DNA of 64,000 nucleotides, taken from Bacteroidales bacterium (lineage in GTDB: Bacteria; Bacteroidota; Bacteroidia; Bacteroidales; UBA6680). The stretch is from positions 1-64,000 of the forward strand of contig JAOARD010000042.1 of the NCBI GenBank assembly GCA_025210735.1, written 5' to 3'. The notes beneath the pieces are model-generated. The model was not told the DNA's origin. It saw nothing but the letters and a program-made list of their open reading frames with translations, and ran no database searches. The position numbers and the translations under genes were made by a program. Positions 8,505-16,755 of the stretch are shown piece after piece (the first letter of the stretch is position 1; each line of letters opens with the position of its first letter).

Positions 8505-8535
8505 TTTGCAAACCCATAAAAACGTTATACATTTG
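8505..8535 (+). promoter_or_regulatory. Promoter of glnN (Bacteroidota -33/-7 type)
   Basis: TTTG at 8505-8508 is followed after 19 bases by TACATTTG at 8528-8535, an exact match to TAnnTTTG. Transcription would begin about 5-8 bases later, 18-20 bases before the glnN ATG at 8561. This fixes the start and rules out the in-frame extension that begins near 8399. Confidence 0.75.
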
Positions 8536-8560
8536 TATCGAATTACCAAAATTTACAACT

Positions 8561-10759
8561 ATGGCAACAATTCGATTCAAAGCATTAGAAGAGGCCTCAA
8601 ACAGGCAACCCATTAAAACAAATATCCCTGACAGCAGGATATCAGAACATTATGGAATAAATGTATTCGATCGTATTAAAATGCAGAAGTACCTGCCAAA
8701 AGAGGCCTACGAAAGCGTTGTAAGCGCTATTGACGAAGGACTTAAGATTGACAGAAGAATTGCTTCTCAGGTTGCTACAGGAATGAAGACCTGGGCTATT
8801 GAACATGGTGCAACACATTATACGCACTGGTTTTTACCTCTGAACGGATCAACAGCCGAAAAGCATGATGGCTTTTTTGATCTGTCGAAAGACAGAGACA
8901 GAGCGTTTGAGGAGTTTAGCGGCGAATTGTTAATTCAACAAGAGCCTGACGCATCAAGTTTTCCGAACGGAGGTATAAGAAATACTTTTGAAGCAAGAGG
9001 TTATACAGCCTGGGATCCTTCTTCACCAGCCTTTATACTTGACAAAACGTTATGTATTCCGACCATATTTGTTTCATATACAGGCGAAGCTCTTGACTAT
9101 AAAACACCACTACTAAAATCATTAAATATTCTTGACAGAGCAGCTGTTGAGGTATGTAACTATTTTGACAAAAATATTACTAAGGTAACATCTACTGTTG
9201 GTTGGGAACAAGAGTACTTTCTTATTGATAAAGCCCTGTATAATGCAAGACCTGATTTAAAGCTTACTAGCAGAACAATCATGGGACATGCATCAGCAAA
9301 AGATCAGCAGCTAGACGATCACTATTTCGGAGCTATTCCGGAAAGGGTTCTTGGATTTATGCAGGATCTTGAGTTTGAAGCGATAAAATTAGGAATTCCT
9401 TTAAAAACAAGACACAACGAGGTTGCACCAAGTCAGTTTGAGTGCGCTCCTATATTTGAAGAGGCAAACCTTGCTGTTGATCACAACCAGCTTCTTCAGT
9501 CGTTAATGAAAAAAATTGCAAAGAAACATAACCTTGAGGTTTTATTACATGAAAAACCTTACAAAGGAATAAACGGATCTGGTAAACACAATAACTGGTC
9601 GTTACAAACAAACACCAATGTTAATCTGTTATCGCCCGGAAAAACACCAAAAAACAACCTGCAATTTCTTACATTCTTAATTAATACAATTAAGGCTGTA
9701 AAAGATTACGATACACTATTAAGAGCAAGTATCCTAACAGAAAGCAATCAGCACAGATTAGGGGCACATGAAGCTCCTCCTGCAATAATATCAGTATTCA
9801 TAGGTCAGAAACTGACTCAGGTACTTGATGATATTGAACAGAAAGTATCTGATAAGAAGATGACTCCTGATGAAAAAACAGAGTTAAAACTGGATATAAT
9901 TGGTAAAATACCGGAGATACTTCTTGATAATACAGACAGGAACAGAACCTCGCCTTTTGCCTTTACCGGAAACAGATTTGAGTTCAGGGCTGTTGGCTCA
10001 TCTGCAAACTGTTCGTCTGCGCTTATCTCTTTAAATACAGCTGTAGCACGACAGTTACAGGTATTTAAAAAGGATGTTGATAATCTGTTATTGCATAATG
10101 ACGAGTTAAAAAAGGATGAAGCAATATTCAGAATCCTAAGAAAATATATTATAGACTCTAAAGATATCAGATTTGAAGGTAATGGATATGGTGAAGAGTG
10201 GATTGCAGAAGCAGAAAGCAGAGGTCTGACAAATATTAAAGATGTACCAACTGCCGTAAAAGCTTTTGTTGAAGATAAGACAATAGATCTGTTCGAAAAG
10301 ACAAAGGTTCTGAGCAAAAGAGAGCTTGAAAGTCGTCTGGAGATAAGACTTGAAACCTACATAAAAAAGATTCAGATTGAGACCAGAGTTATAGGCGATT
10401 TAGCTATTAACCATATTATACCAACAGCTTTAAGATATCAGAACACTCTTATAGAGAATATTAAAGGAATAAAGTCTATTGGTATCAGAGAGTTAGATGA
10501 TATAGCAGAACCACAGGTTAAGTCAATAAAGAAAATAGGACTTCATGTGAAATCAATACGCGAACAGGTTGTTGAACTTGTACGATTAAGAAAAGAGGCC
10601 AACAGACTTGATGATATAAGTAAAAAAGCAGATACCTACTCATCAAAGATAAAGCCTTACCTAGAAGATATAAGATACCATATAGATAAATTGGAACTCA
10701 TTGTAGATGATGAGATATGGCCACTTCCAAAGTACAGGGAGATGCTGTTCTCATTATAA
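8561..10759 (+). CDS. glnN: Glutamine synthetase type III
   Basis: From the ATG at 8561 the product has 732 residues, the normal size for GSIII. The open frame extends 54 codons further upstream, but that part is low-complexity and contains the promoter. Family blocks are present in order: the N-terminal GSIII domain (ISEHYGINVFDR), TVGWEQEYFLID, NEVAPSQFECAPIFEEANLAVDH, the substrate region KPYKGINGSGKHNNWSLQTN, ESNQHRLGAHEAPPAIISVFIG and NRTSPFAFTGNRFEFRAVGSS. The enzyme makes glutamine from glutamate, ammonia and ATP and is the main GS of many Bacteroidota. It has its own promoter and a strong terminator, so it is monocistronic. Confidence 0.96.
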   Translation: MATIRFKALEEASNRQPIKTNIPDSRISEHYGINVFDRIKMQKYLPKEAYESVVSAIDEGLKIDRRIASQVATGMKTWAIEHGATHYTHWFLPLNGSTAEKHDGFFDLSKDRDRAFEEFSGELLIQQEPDASSFPNGGIRNTFEARGYTAWDPSSPAFILDKTLCIPTIFVSYTGEALDYKTPLLKSLNILDRAAVEVCNYFDKNITKVTSTVGWEQEYFLIDKALYNARPDLKLTSRTIMGHASAKDQQLDDHYFGAIPERVLGFMQDLEFEAIKLGIPLKTRHNEVAPSQFECAPIFEEANLAVDHNQLLQSLMKKIAKKHNLEVLLHEKPYKGINGSGKHNNWSLQTNTNVNLLSPGKTPKNNLQFLTFLINTIKAVKDYDTLLRASILTESNQHRLGAHEAPPAIISVFIGQKLTQVLDDIEQKVSDKKMTPDEKTELKLDIIGKIPEILLDNTDRNRTSPFAFTGNRFEFRAVGSSANCSSALISLNTAVARQLQVFKKDVDNLLLHNDELKKDEAIFRILRKYIIDSKDIRFEGNGYGEEWIAEAESRGLTNIKDVPTAVKAFVEDKTIDLFEKTKVLSKRELESRLEIRLETYIKKIQIETRVIGDLAINHIIPTALRYQNTLIENIKGIKSIGIRELDDIAEPQVKSIKKIGLHVKSIREQVVELVRLRKEANRLDDISKKADTYSSKIKPYLEDIRYHIDKLELIVDDEIWPLPKYREMLFSL

Positions 10760-10812
10760 ACGTTTTCTCTCATCCATAACTATTTTTTTAATAAAAAATG
10801 GTTACTTTTACG

Positions 10813-10843
10813 CCAGACACGTACTAACGTGTCTGGTTTTTTT
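10813..10843 (+). terminator. Strong intrinsic terminator of glnN
   Basis: A perfect 10-bp stem (CCAGACACGT at 10813-10822, its complement at 10827-10836) with a 4-base loop is followed directly by seven T residues, 53 bases after the glnN stop. Confidence 0.92.
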
Positions 10844-10880
10844 GTTATAATATCAGATAATTACATTAAAAACAATATAG

Positions 10881-12887
10881 ATGTTCTGTAAGAGATTATT
10901 ACTATTAACTTTTACCCTGCTTATTTCAGTATGGGTTACTGCTCAATCAGGAAAATATTTTAAGGCCGAGGCAATGTTTAAAGCCGGAGGATACGCACAA
11001 GCTGCTGTACTGTATAAAGAAGCCTACGACAGATCTGTTAACAACAATGAGTTAAAAGCAGAGATTCTGTATAAGATGGGTAACTGCTACAGGTTAATTA
11101 GCAACCCTAAAAAAGCTGCAAACACTTATAAAAAAGCAATAAGAAAAAAGTATCCCGATCCTATAGTGTTTCTGCATTATGGCGATGCCCTTTTACAGTT
11201 AGGTGATTATGAAACTGCAAAAGAGGCCTACGAAAAATTTAGTTCTTTAAGACCCGACGATAAAAAAGGGAAGAAAGGATTAAAAGCCTGCGAACTGGCT
11301 GAACTATGGAGTCAGAATCCATCCGGGTACCTTGTAGATAATGTAAGGCCATGGAATACTAAATACAGTGACTTCTCTCCTTCTTTTGGTAACTCAGAAA
11401 CAGAAGGAGAAGAGGGAAAGAATATGATAGTATTTACCTCTTCCAGAGAGAATGCTACAGGAAAAAAAGTCTCTAACGTTACCGGGGAAAAATTTTCAGA
11501 CATATTTTTTGTTGAACTTAACAGAGGTACAAATAAATGGTCTAAACCAGCGCAGCTTAATAAAAACTTTAATAGTGAGTATGATGATGGATCAACATCA
11601 TTCTCTGGTAAAGGCGATAATATATATTTTACCAGATGTCTTATGAAAAGAAAAGGCAAACTAGGATGTTCAATATATACAGCTAAAAAAGAAGAAGGTG
11701 AGTGGGATATGCCAACGAAAATAAAGTTAGGTTCAGACTCAACAATAATTGCACATCCATCTATTTCACCAGATGGTCTTACAATGTTTTTCACAGCCGA
11801 TCTACCAGGAGGATTCGGTAATAAAGATATATGGAAAGTAACAAGATCTGGTGAAAAAGCTGACTGGGGACAACCTGAAAATCTTGGTAGCAAAATAAAT
11901 ACTTACGGAAACGAGATGTATCCATACATTCGCGACAATAAAGAGTTCTATTTCTCATCTGACGGACACGAAGGAATGGGTGGGCTTGATATTTTCAGAG
12001 CAAAACTAATTGATAAAGAGTACCTGATTGAAAATATGAGATATCCTATGAACTCCTCATTTGACGATTTTGGTGTTATTATTGAAGAGAACAAAGAGAA
12101 AGGATATTTCACATCAAACCGCTCTGGCGGAAGAGGATCTGATGATATATGGAGTTTCTATTTACCTCCTGTAAGAATTGCTATTAATGGTATTGTAACA
12201 GATGTTGACACAGAAGAGCCTCTTAAGGGCGTTACTGTCAAACTTCTTGGTAGTGATAATTCAACAATTAATCATAAAACATCTGAAACAGGAAGGTTCA
12301 GATTTGCAGTAAAGCGTAATACAAAATATATAATAATTGCTTCAAGAGAAAATTACCTTAAAGGCCAGGCAAAAAAGAGTACTGTAGGGTTAACCGGGAG
12401 TAAAACATTTGAGACTCATATAACAATGAAGTCTTATGAAAAACCAATTGAGATTCCGAATATCCTATACGATTTTGGTAAATGGGAATTACGTTCAGAG
12501 TCTACCAAAGAGCTTGATAAACTTATTGAAATTTTAAACGAGAACGATAATCTAATTATTGAGCTTGGTGCACATACAGATAGCAGAGGTAATGATGAAA
12601 CAAATAATGAGTTGTCAAAGAAAAGAGCTGTATCTGTTGTTGAGTATCTGATTAAACAAGGAATATCAAAAGAGAGGTTAAGATCTAAAGGTTATGGTTC
12701 TATTGAGCCAAAAGAGGTTAGCAAAAATCTTGCAAAACAGTATCCTTTCTTACTTGTTGGTAGTAAACTTACAGATGAATATATTAACAAATTACCTAAC
12801 GCTGCACAACAGGAAATTGCTCATCAGGCAAACAGACGTACAGAGTTCAGGGTAATATCAACAGAATTTGAATCTAATAAAAAATAA
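10881..12887 (+). CDS. TPR-PD40-OmpA envelope protein, PorE-like architecture
   Basis: The 668-residue protein has a signal peptide (cleaved near VTAQSG), TPR helices (~25-140), a PD40/WD40-like beta-propeller (~155-425; repeats such as SISPDGLTMFFTADLPGGFGNKDIW and EFYFSSDGHEGMGGLDIF), a carboxypeptidase-regulatory-like beta-sandwich (~430-520) and a C-terminal OmpA peptidoglycan-binding domain (IELGAHTDSRGN...LSKKRAVSVVEYL, ending HQANRRTEFRV). This is the domain order of PorE, the periplasmic T9SS component that links the secretion trans-envelope complex to peptidoglycan. Because Bacteroidota carry several such paralogs, equating it with PorE itself is inference. A longer insertion inside the OmpA domain (about 615-650) precedes the final HQANRRTEF block. 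A second protein with the same layout lies at 16756-18939. Confidence 0.88.
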   Translation: MFCKRLLLLTFTLLISVWVTAQSGKYFKAEAMFKAGGYAQAAVLYKEAYDRSVNNNELKAEILYKMGNCYRLISNPKKAANTYKKAIRKKYPDPIVFLHYGDALLQLGDYETAKEAYEKFSSLRPDDKKGKKGLKACELAELWSQNPSGYLVDNVRPWNTKYSDFSPSFGNSETEGEEGKNMIVFTSSRENATGKKVSNVTGEKFSDIFFVELNRGTNKWSKPAQLNKNFNSEYDDGSTSFSGKGDNIYFTRCLMKRKGKLGCSIYTAKKEEGEWDMPTKIKLGSDSTIIAHPSISPDGLTMFFTADLPGGFGNKDIWKVTRSGEKADWGQPENLGSKINTYGNEMYPYIRDNKEFYFSSDGHEGMGGLDIFRAKLIDKEYLIENMRYPMNSSFDDFGVIIEENKEKGYFTSNRSGGRGSDDIWSFYLPPVRIAINGIVTDVDTEEPLKGVTVKLLGSDNSTINHKTSETGRFRFAVKRNTKYIIIASRENYLKGQAKKSTVGLTGSKTFETHITMKSYEKPIEIPNILYDFGKWELRSESTKELDKLIEILNENDNLIIELGAHTDSRGNDETNNELSKKRAVSVVEYLIKQGISKERLRSKGYGSIEPKEVSKNLAKQYPFLLVGSKLTDEYINKLPNAAQQEIAHQANRRTEFRVISTEFESNKK

Positions 12888-12911
12888 CTTTCACCAAATA
12901 TTTTATAATAG

Positions 12912-12937
12912 AGCACCCTGAGGGTGCTTTATTTTTA
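12912..12937 (+). terminator. Intrinsic terminator after the TPR-PD40-OmpA gene
   Basis: Stem AGCACCC / GGGTGCT (12912-12918 and 12922-12928) with loop TGA, then a T-rich tail, begins 24 bases after the stop. Confidence 0.85.
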
Positions 12938-12944
12938 TAAAATA

Positions 12945-12976
12945 TTTCATGAAACAAAATTTGAAGACTATTTTTG
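12945..12976 (+). promoter_or_regulatory. Candidate promoter of the purM-prfA-pyrF genes
   Basis: TATTTTTG at 12969-12976 matches TAnnTTTG exactly, with TTTC at 12945-12948 (one mismatch to TTTG) 20 bases upstream. It sits between the preceding terminator and the purM ATG at 12999. Confidence 0.6.
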
Positions 12977-12998
12977 CACAAACAAAAACTAAATAAAA

Positions 12999-14168
12999 AT
13001 GAGCTCCGATTCAAGGTACATGCAAAGAGGTGTTTCAGCCTCAAAAGAAGATGTTCACAATGCTATTAAAGATTTAGATAAAGGTATTTTTCCTAATGCA
13101 TTCTGTAAGATTATTCCTGATCTTCTAGCTAATGACGAAGAGTACTGTAATATCATGCATGCAGATGGTGCCGGTACAAAATCATCTCTTGCATACATGT
13201 ACTGGAAAGAGACTGGTGACATATCAGTATGGAAAGGTATTGCCCAAGATGCACTTATAATGAATATTGATGACCTTTTGTGTGTTGGAGCAACAGATAA
13301 TATTCTTGTTTCATCTACTATAGGAAGAAACAAAAATGTTATTCCGGGCGAGGTTATTAAAGCCATTATTAGTGGTACAGAGGAGGTTATTGGTAATCTT
13401 AGAGATCTTGGTATAAATATTATATTAACAGGAGGAGAAACTGCTGATGTTGGAGATCTTGTAAGAACAGTAATTGTTGATTCTACTGTAACATCAAGGA
13501 TGAAAAGATCTGATGTAATTACTAATGAAAAAATTGCAGCCGGAGATGTTATAATTGGTCTTGAAAGTTATGGTCAGGCTAGTTATGAGGATAGTTACAA
13601 CGGAGGAATGGGAAGTAATGGACTTACCTCTGCCAGACATGATGTTTTTAATAAATATCTGGCTAAAAAATATCCTGAAAGCTACGATCAGACAATCCCT
13701 ACAGAATTAGTATATAGTGGAAAATACAGACTTACAGATAAAGTTAAAGGTCTGAACATAGATGCAGGAAAAATTGTTCTTTCTCCAACAAGAACCTATG
13801 CTCCGATAATTAAAAAAGTTCTGGACAAGTACAGAGATGATGTTCATGGGCTGATTCACTGTTCTGGTGGTGCACAGACAAAAATCCTTAACTTTGTTGA
13901 AAATCTGCATATAATAAAGAATAATATGTTTGATGTTCCTCCTCTATTTGACATTATACAAAAGGAGTCAGAAACAGAGTGGGCAGAAATGTATAAAGTA
14001 TTCAATATGGGGCACAGATTTGAGATATATGCTCCTGAAAATATAGCTGATGACATTATTGAGATATCAAAATCGTTTAATGTTAAAGCAAAAGTAGTGG
14101 GAAGGGTTGAAGAATCTGACACTAAAAAGCTAACAATAACAAGTAAATTCGGAACATTTACTTATTAA
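12999..14168 (+). CDS. purM: Phosphoribosylformylglycinamidine cyclo-ligase (AIR synthase)
   Basis: The 389-residue protein has PurM hallmarks: MHADGAGTKSSLAYMY near residue 54, DALIMNIDDLLCVGA, the GGETADVGDLVRTV block, and a C-terminal half with IKKVLDKYRDDVHGLIHCSGGAQTKIL and FNMGHRFEIYAP. It converts FGAM to AIR with ATP in purine synthesis. The sequence is the longer, divergent form usual in Bacteroidota (about 390 residues, against about 345 in E. coli). It heads a rightward run with prfA (34 bases later) and pyrF, a gene order familiar from Bacteroidales. Confidence 0.92.
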   Translation: MSSDSRYMQRGVSASKEDVHNAIKDLDKGIFPNAFCKIIPDLLANDEEYCNIMHADGAGTKSSLAYMYWKETGDISVWKGIAQDALIMNIDDLLCVGATDNILVSSTIGRNKNVIPGEVIKAIISGTEEVIGNLRDLGINIILTGGETADVGDLVRTVIVDSTVTSRMKRSDVITNEKIAAGDVIIGLESYGQASYEDSYNGGMGSNGLTSARHDVFNKYLAKKYPESYDQTIPTELVYSGKYRLTDKVKGLNIDAGKIVLSPTRTYAPIIKKVLDKYRDDVHGLIHCSGGAQTKILNFVENLHIIKNNMFDVPPLFDIIQKESETEWAEMYKVFNMGHRFEIYAPENIADDIIEISKSFNVKAKVVGRVEESDTKKLTITSKFGTFTY

Positions 14169-14202
14169 ATTACAATTTTAGAGAAAAGAGAGATAAAAAG
14201 AT

Positions 14203-15291
14203 ATGAGCGAAAATTCAAATATTCTATCGAAACTGGAAGGTGTAAAGATTCGTTTTGATGAGGTTTCCGAAATGATCACTGATCCGGAGGTAATTGCAGA
14301 TATGAAACGTTTTGTTAAGCTAAATAAGGAGTATAAAGATCTTGAACCTCTTATTAAAGCTTACGAGGAGTATAAGAACATCCTTTCTAATATTGATGAT
14401 GCGAAAGAGATAATTGCCACAGAGACTGATGCAGAGATGCAAGAGATGGCAAAAATGGAACTGGACGAACTACAAGAAAAAACAGGACCACTTGAAGAGG
14501 AGATAAAGGTTCTGCTTATTCCTAAAGATCCGGAAGATGCTAAAAATGCTGTTTTAGAGATCAGAGCTGGAACAGGTGGCGATGAAGCAAGTATATTTGC
14601 CGGAGATCTTTACAGAATGTATACAAAGTACTGTGAATCTAAGAAGTGGAAGGTTGAAGTTACCAACTTTACAGAAGGTACAGTAGGTGGTTATAAGGAA
14701 ATTGTTATGACTGTTACCGGTGAAGGGGTATACGGTATACTAAAATATGAATCTGGTGTTCATCGTGTACAAAGAGTTCCTCAAACAGAAACTCAGGGAC
14801 GTGTTCATACATCCGCTGCAACTGTTGCTGTATTACCAGAAGCAGAAGAGTTTGATGTAGAAATTAATCCTTCTGATATAAGAAAAGATACCTACTGTTC
14901 TTCAGGACCTGGTGGACAGTCTGTAAACACAACATATTCAGCTATTCGTCTTACTCACATTCCTACTGGTATAGTTGTTACTTGTCAGGATCAGAAGTCG
15001 CAATTAAAGAACCTTGACAAAGCCATGAAAGAGCTTAGAACAAGGATATATAATATGGAACATCAAAAATATCTTGACAGTATATCATCAAAAAGAAAGA
15101 CAATGGTATCGTCAGGTGACAGATCTGCAAAAATCAGAACATTTAACTACCCTCAAGGACGTGTTACTGACCACAGAATTAACCTGACTCTTTATAACCT
15201 TTCTGCAATAATTGATGGTGATCTGGAAGAGATAATTGCAAAATTACAGATGGCTGAAAACGCAGAGAGACTTAAGGAGAGCGAGTTATAA
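14203..15291 (+). CDS. prfA: Peptide chain release factor 1
   Basis: The 362-residue protein is a class I release factor: a coiled N-terminal domain, then [10 protein letters not shown] (121-130), the peptidyl-transfer motif GGQ at 237-239 within [10 protein letters not shown], and the codon-recognition region [15 protein letters not shown]. The P-x-T tripeptide (here PQT, 193-195) identifies RF1, reading UAA/UAG, rather than RF2 (SPF). The length is normal. Only 17 bases separate it from pyrF. Confidence 0.96.
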   Translation: MSENSNILSKLEGVKIRFDEVSEMITDPEVIADMKRFVKLNKEYKDLEPLIKAYEEYKNILSNIDDAKEIIATETDAEMQEMAKMELDELQEKTGPLEEEIKVLLIPKDPEDAKNAVLEIRAGTGGDEASIFAGDLYRMYTKYCESKKWKVEVTNFTEGTVGGYKEIVMTVTGEGVYGILKYESGVHRVQRVPQTETQGRVHTSAATVAVLPEAEEFDVEINPSDIRKDTYCSSGPGGQSVNTTYSAIRLTHIPTGIVVTCQDQKSQLKNLDKAMKELRTRIYNMEHQKYLDSISSKRKTMVSSGDRSAKIRTFNYPQGRVTDHRINLTLYNLSAIIDGDLEEIIAKLQMAENAERLKESEL

Positions 15292-15308
15292 TATAACATT
15301 GTAGAATT

Positions 15309-16142
15309 ATGACCAGAGAAGAGCTTTACGATAATATAAAGAAAAAGAGAAGTTTTTTATGTGTTGGACTTGATTCTGACATAAAGAAAATTCCTGAACA
15401 TCTGCTGGATTGTGAAGATCCAATTTTTGAGTTTAACAAAGCTATTATTGATGCAACAGCAAAATATACAGTAGCCTACAAACCAAATATTGCATTCTAT
15501 GAGGCACATGGTATTGAAGGGTGGCAATCATTAAATAAAACCATTCTATATCTTAATGAGAATTATCCGGATATATTCACTATTGCCGATGCAAAAAGAG
15601 GTGATATAGGTAATACATCTTCAATGTATGCAAGAGCATTTTTTGAAAACATGAATTTTGACTCCGTAACTGTTGCTCCGTATATGGGAGAAGATTCTGT
15701 TAGTCCATTTTGTCAATATGATGGTAAATGGGTAATACTACTTGCTTTGACATCAAACAGCGGTGCTTTTGATTTTCAAACATTAGTTGATAGCACAAAT
15801 AATAAAACATTGTATAAAAATGTTCTGGAAACTTCAAAAAAATGGGGTAACGCAGATAATATGATGTATGTTGTTGGTGCAACAAAAGCTGATATGCTAA
15901 AAGAGATTCGAACAATTGTTCCTGATAATTTTCTTTTAGTTCCCGGAGTTGGTGCACAGGGTGGTAGTCTTGAAGAGGTTGCACAGAATGGCTTAAATAG
16001 TAAGTGCGGTCTTCTTGTAAACTCATCCCGTGGTATAATATATAAATCATCTGATAAAGATTTTGCAGAGAGAGCCGCAGAGGAAGCAGAAAAGATGCAA
16101 AAAAAGATGGACAACATTTTATCAGTAAATGGTTTGATATAG
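15309..16142 (+). CDS. pyrF: Orotidine 5'-phosphate decarboxylase
   Basis: The 277-residue enzyme has the type 2 (PyrF-II) pattern: [14 protein letters not shown], then [12 protein letters not shown], the catalytic [15 protein letters not shown] (Asp94, Lys96, Asp99) and [14 protein letters not shown] near the phosphate site. It performs the last step of UMP synthesis. It ends the purM-prfA-pyrF run and is followed by a strong terminator. Confidence 0.95.
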   Translation: MTREELYDNIKKKRSFLCVGLDSDIKKIPEHLLDCEDPIFEFNKAIIDATAKYTVAYKPNIAFYEAHGIEGWQSLNKTILYLNENYPDIFTIADAKRGDIGNTSSMYARAFFENMNFDSVTVAPYMGEDSVSPFCQYDGKWVILLALTSNSGAFDFQTLVDSTNNKTLYKNVLETSKKWGNADNMMYVVGATKADMLKEIRTIVPDNFLLVPGVGAQGGSLEEVAQNGLNSKCGLLVNSSRGIIYKSSDKDFAERAAEEAEKMQKKMDNILSVNGLI

Positions 16143-16170
16143 TCTGTTTGAAAAATATATAACAATATAA

Positions 16171-16201
16171 AAGGGTACTCATTTTGAAGTACCCTTTTTT
16201 G
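16171..16201 (+). terminator. Intrinsic terminator of the purM-prfA-pyrF run
   Basis: A perfect 9-bp stem (AAGGGTACT at 16171-16179, complement at 16188-16196) with an 8-base loop is followed by a T run, 29 bases after the pyrF stop. Confidence 0.9.
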
Positions 16202-16247
16202 TTAACCACTTTATTACTATCTTTAATATGATCAATAATACCTACTT

Positions 16248-16727
16248 ATGCGAACATTAATTGTGTACCAAAGTAAACATGGTACAACAGAAAAGATAGC
16301 AAAAGGTATTCAGATGTCTTTTGGTTACGATAAATGTGAGATAGCAAATCTGAATGCTAAAAATGTAATTAACATTGACAAATTCGATAGTATAATTGTT
16401 GGTGGATCAATACATGCAGGTACAATACAAAAGGGAATAAAGAGATTTATATCTAAATACAGAGATACACTTTTAAAAAAAGAGTTAGGACTTTTTTTAT
16501 GCTGTATGTATAAAGGAGACGAAAGCATTAAACAGTTTAATAATGCATATCCAGAGGATTTAAGAGACAGTGCTAAGGCAAAAGGTATTTTTGGAGGTGA
16601 GCTGATTTTTGAGAAGATGAATTTTTTGGAAAAATTTATTGTCAAAAAAACAACAAAGACAAACAATAGTATAAGCGATATAGACACTAATGCTGTATCA
16701 ATATTTATAAATGAAATGCAAAAGTAA
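16248..16727 (+). CDS. Flavodoxin-domain protein, HemG-like
   Basis: The 159-residue protein has the FMN phosphate loop YQSKHGTTEKIAKGI at the N-terminus, a second flavodoxin loop VGGSIHAGTIQKGIKRFI, and the LGLFLCCMYKG strand. This is the pattern of menaquinone-dependent protoporphyrinogen oxidase HemG and related flavodoxin-fold proteins. No heme genes are nearby, so a general electron-transfer role is equally possible. It stands between two terminators, as a single gene. Confidence 0.82.
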   Translation: MRTLIVYQSKHGTTEKIAKGIQMSFGYDKCEIANLNAKNVINIDKFDSIIVGGSIHAGTIQKGIKRFISKYRDTLLKKELGLFLCCMYKGDESIKQFNNAYPEDLRDSAKAKGIFGGELIFEKMNFLEKFIVKKTTKTNNSISDIDTNAVSIFINEMQK

Positions 16728-16751
16728 GGGGCTAAAATCAGCCCCTTATTT
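16726..16751. terminator. Bidirectional terminator between convergent genes
   Basis: Stem AAGGGGCT / AGCCCCTT (16726-16733 and 16740-16747) starts within the stop codon of the flavodoxin gene and lies just before the end of the convergent OmpA-type gene at 16756. A/T-rich flanks on both sides let it act in both directions. Confidence 0.75.
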
Positions 16752-16755
16752 ATAT

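Noticed and set aside
8399..8560. Longer start for glnN adding 54 residues
   Set aside because: The added peptide is His/Lys/Pro-rich and unlike GSIII; a consensus promoter lies inside it, and the MATIRFKALEEAS start fits the family.
15700..16209. A 169-codon minus-strand frame opposite pyrF
   Set aside because: It is fully antisense to the conserved pyrF gene, overlaps its terminator, and encodes a Leu/Gln/His/Tyr-rich peptide without a domain.
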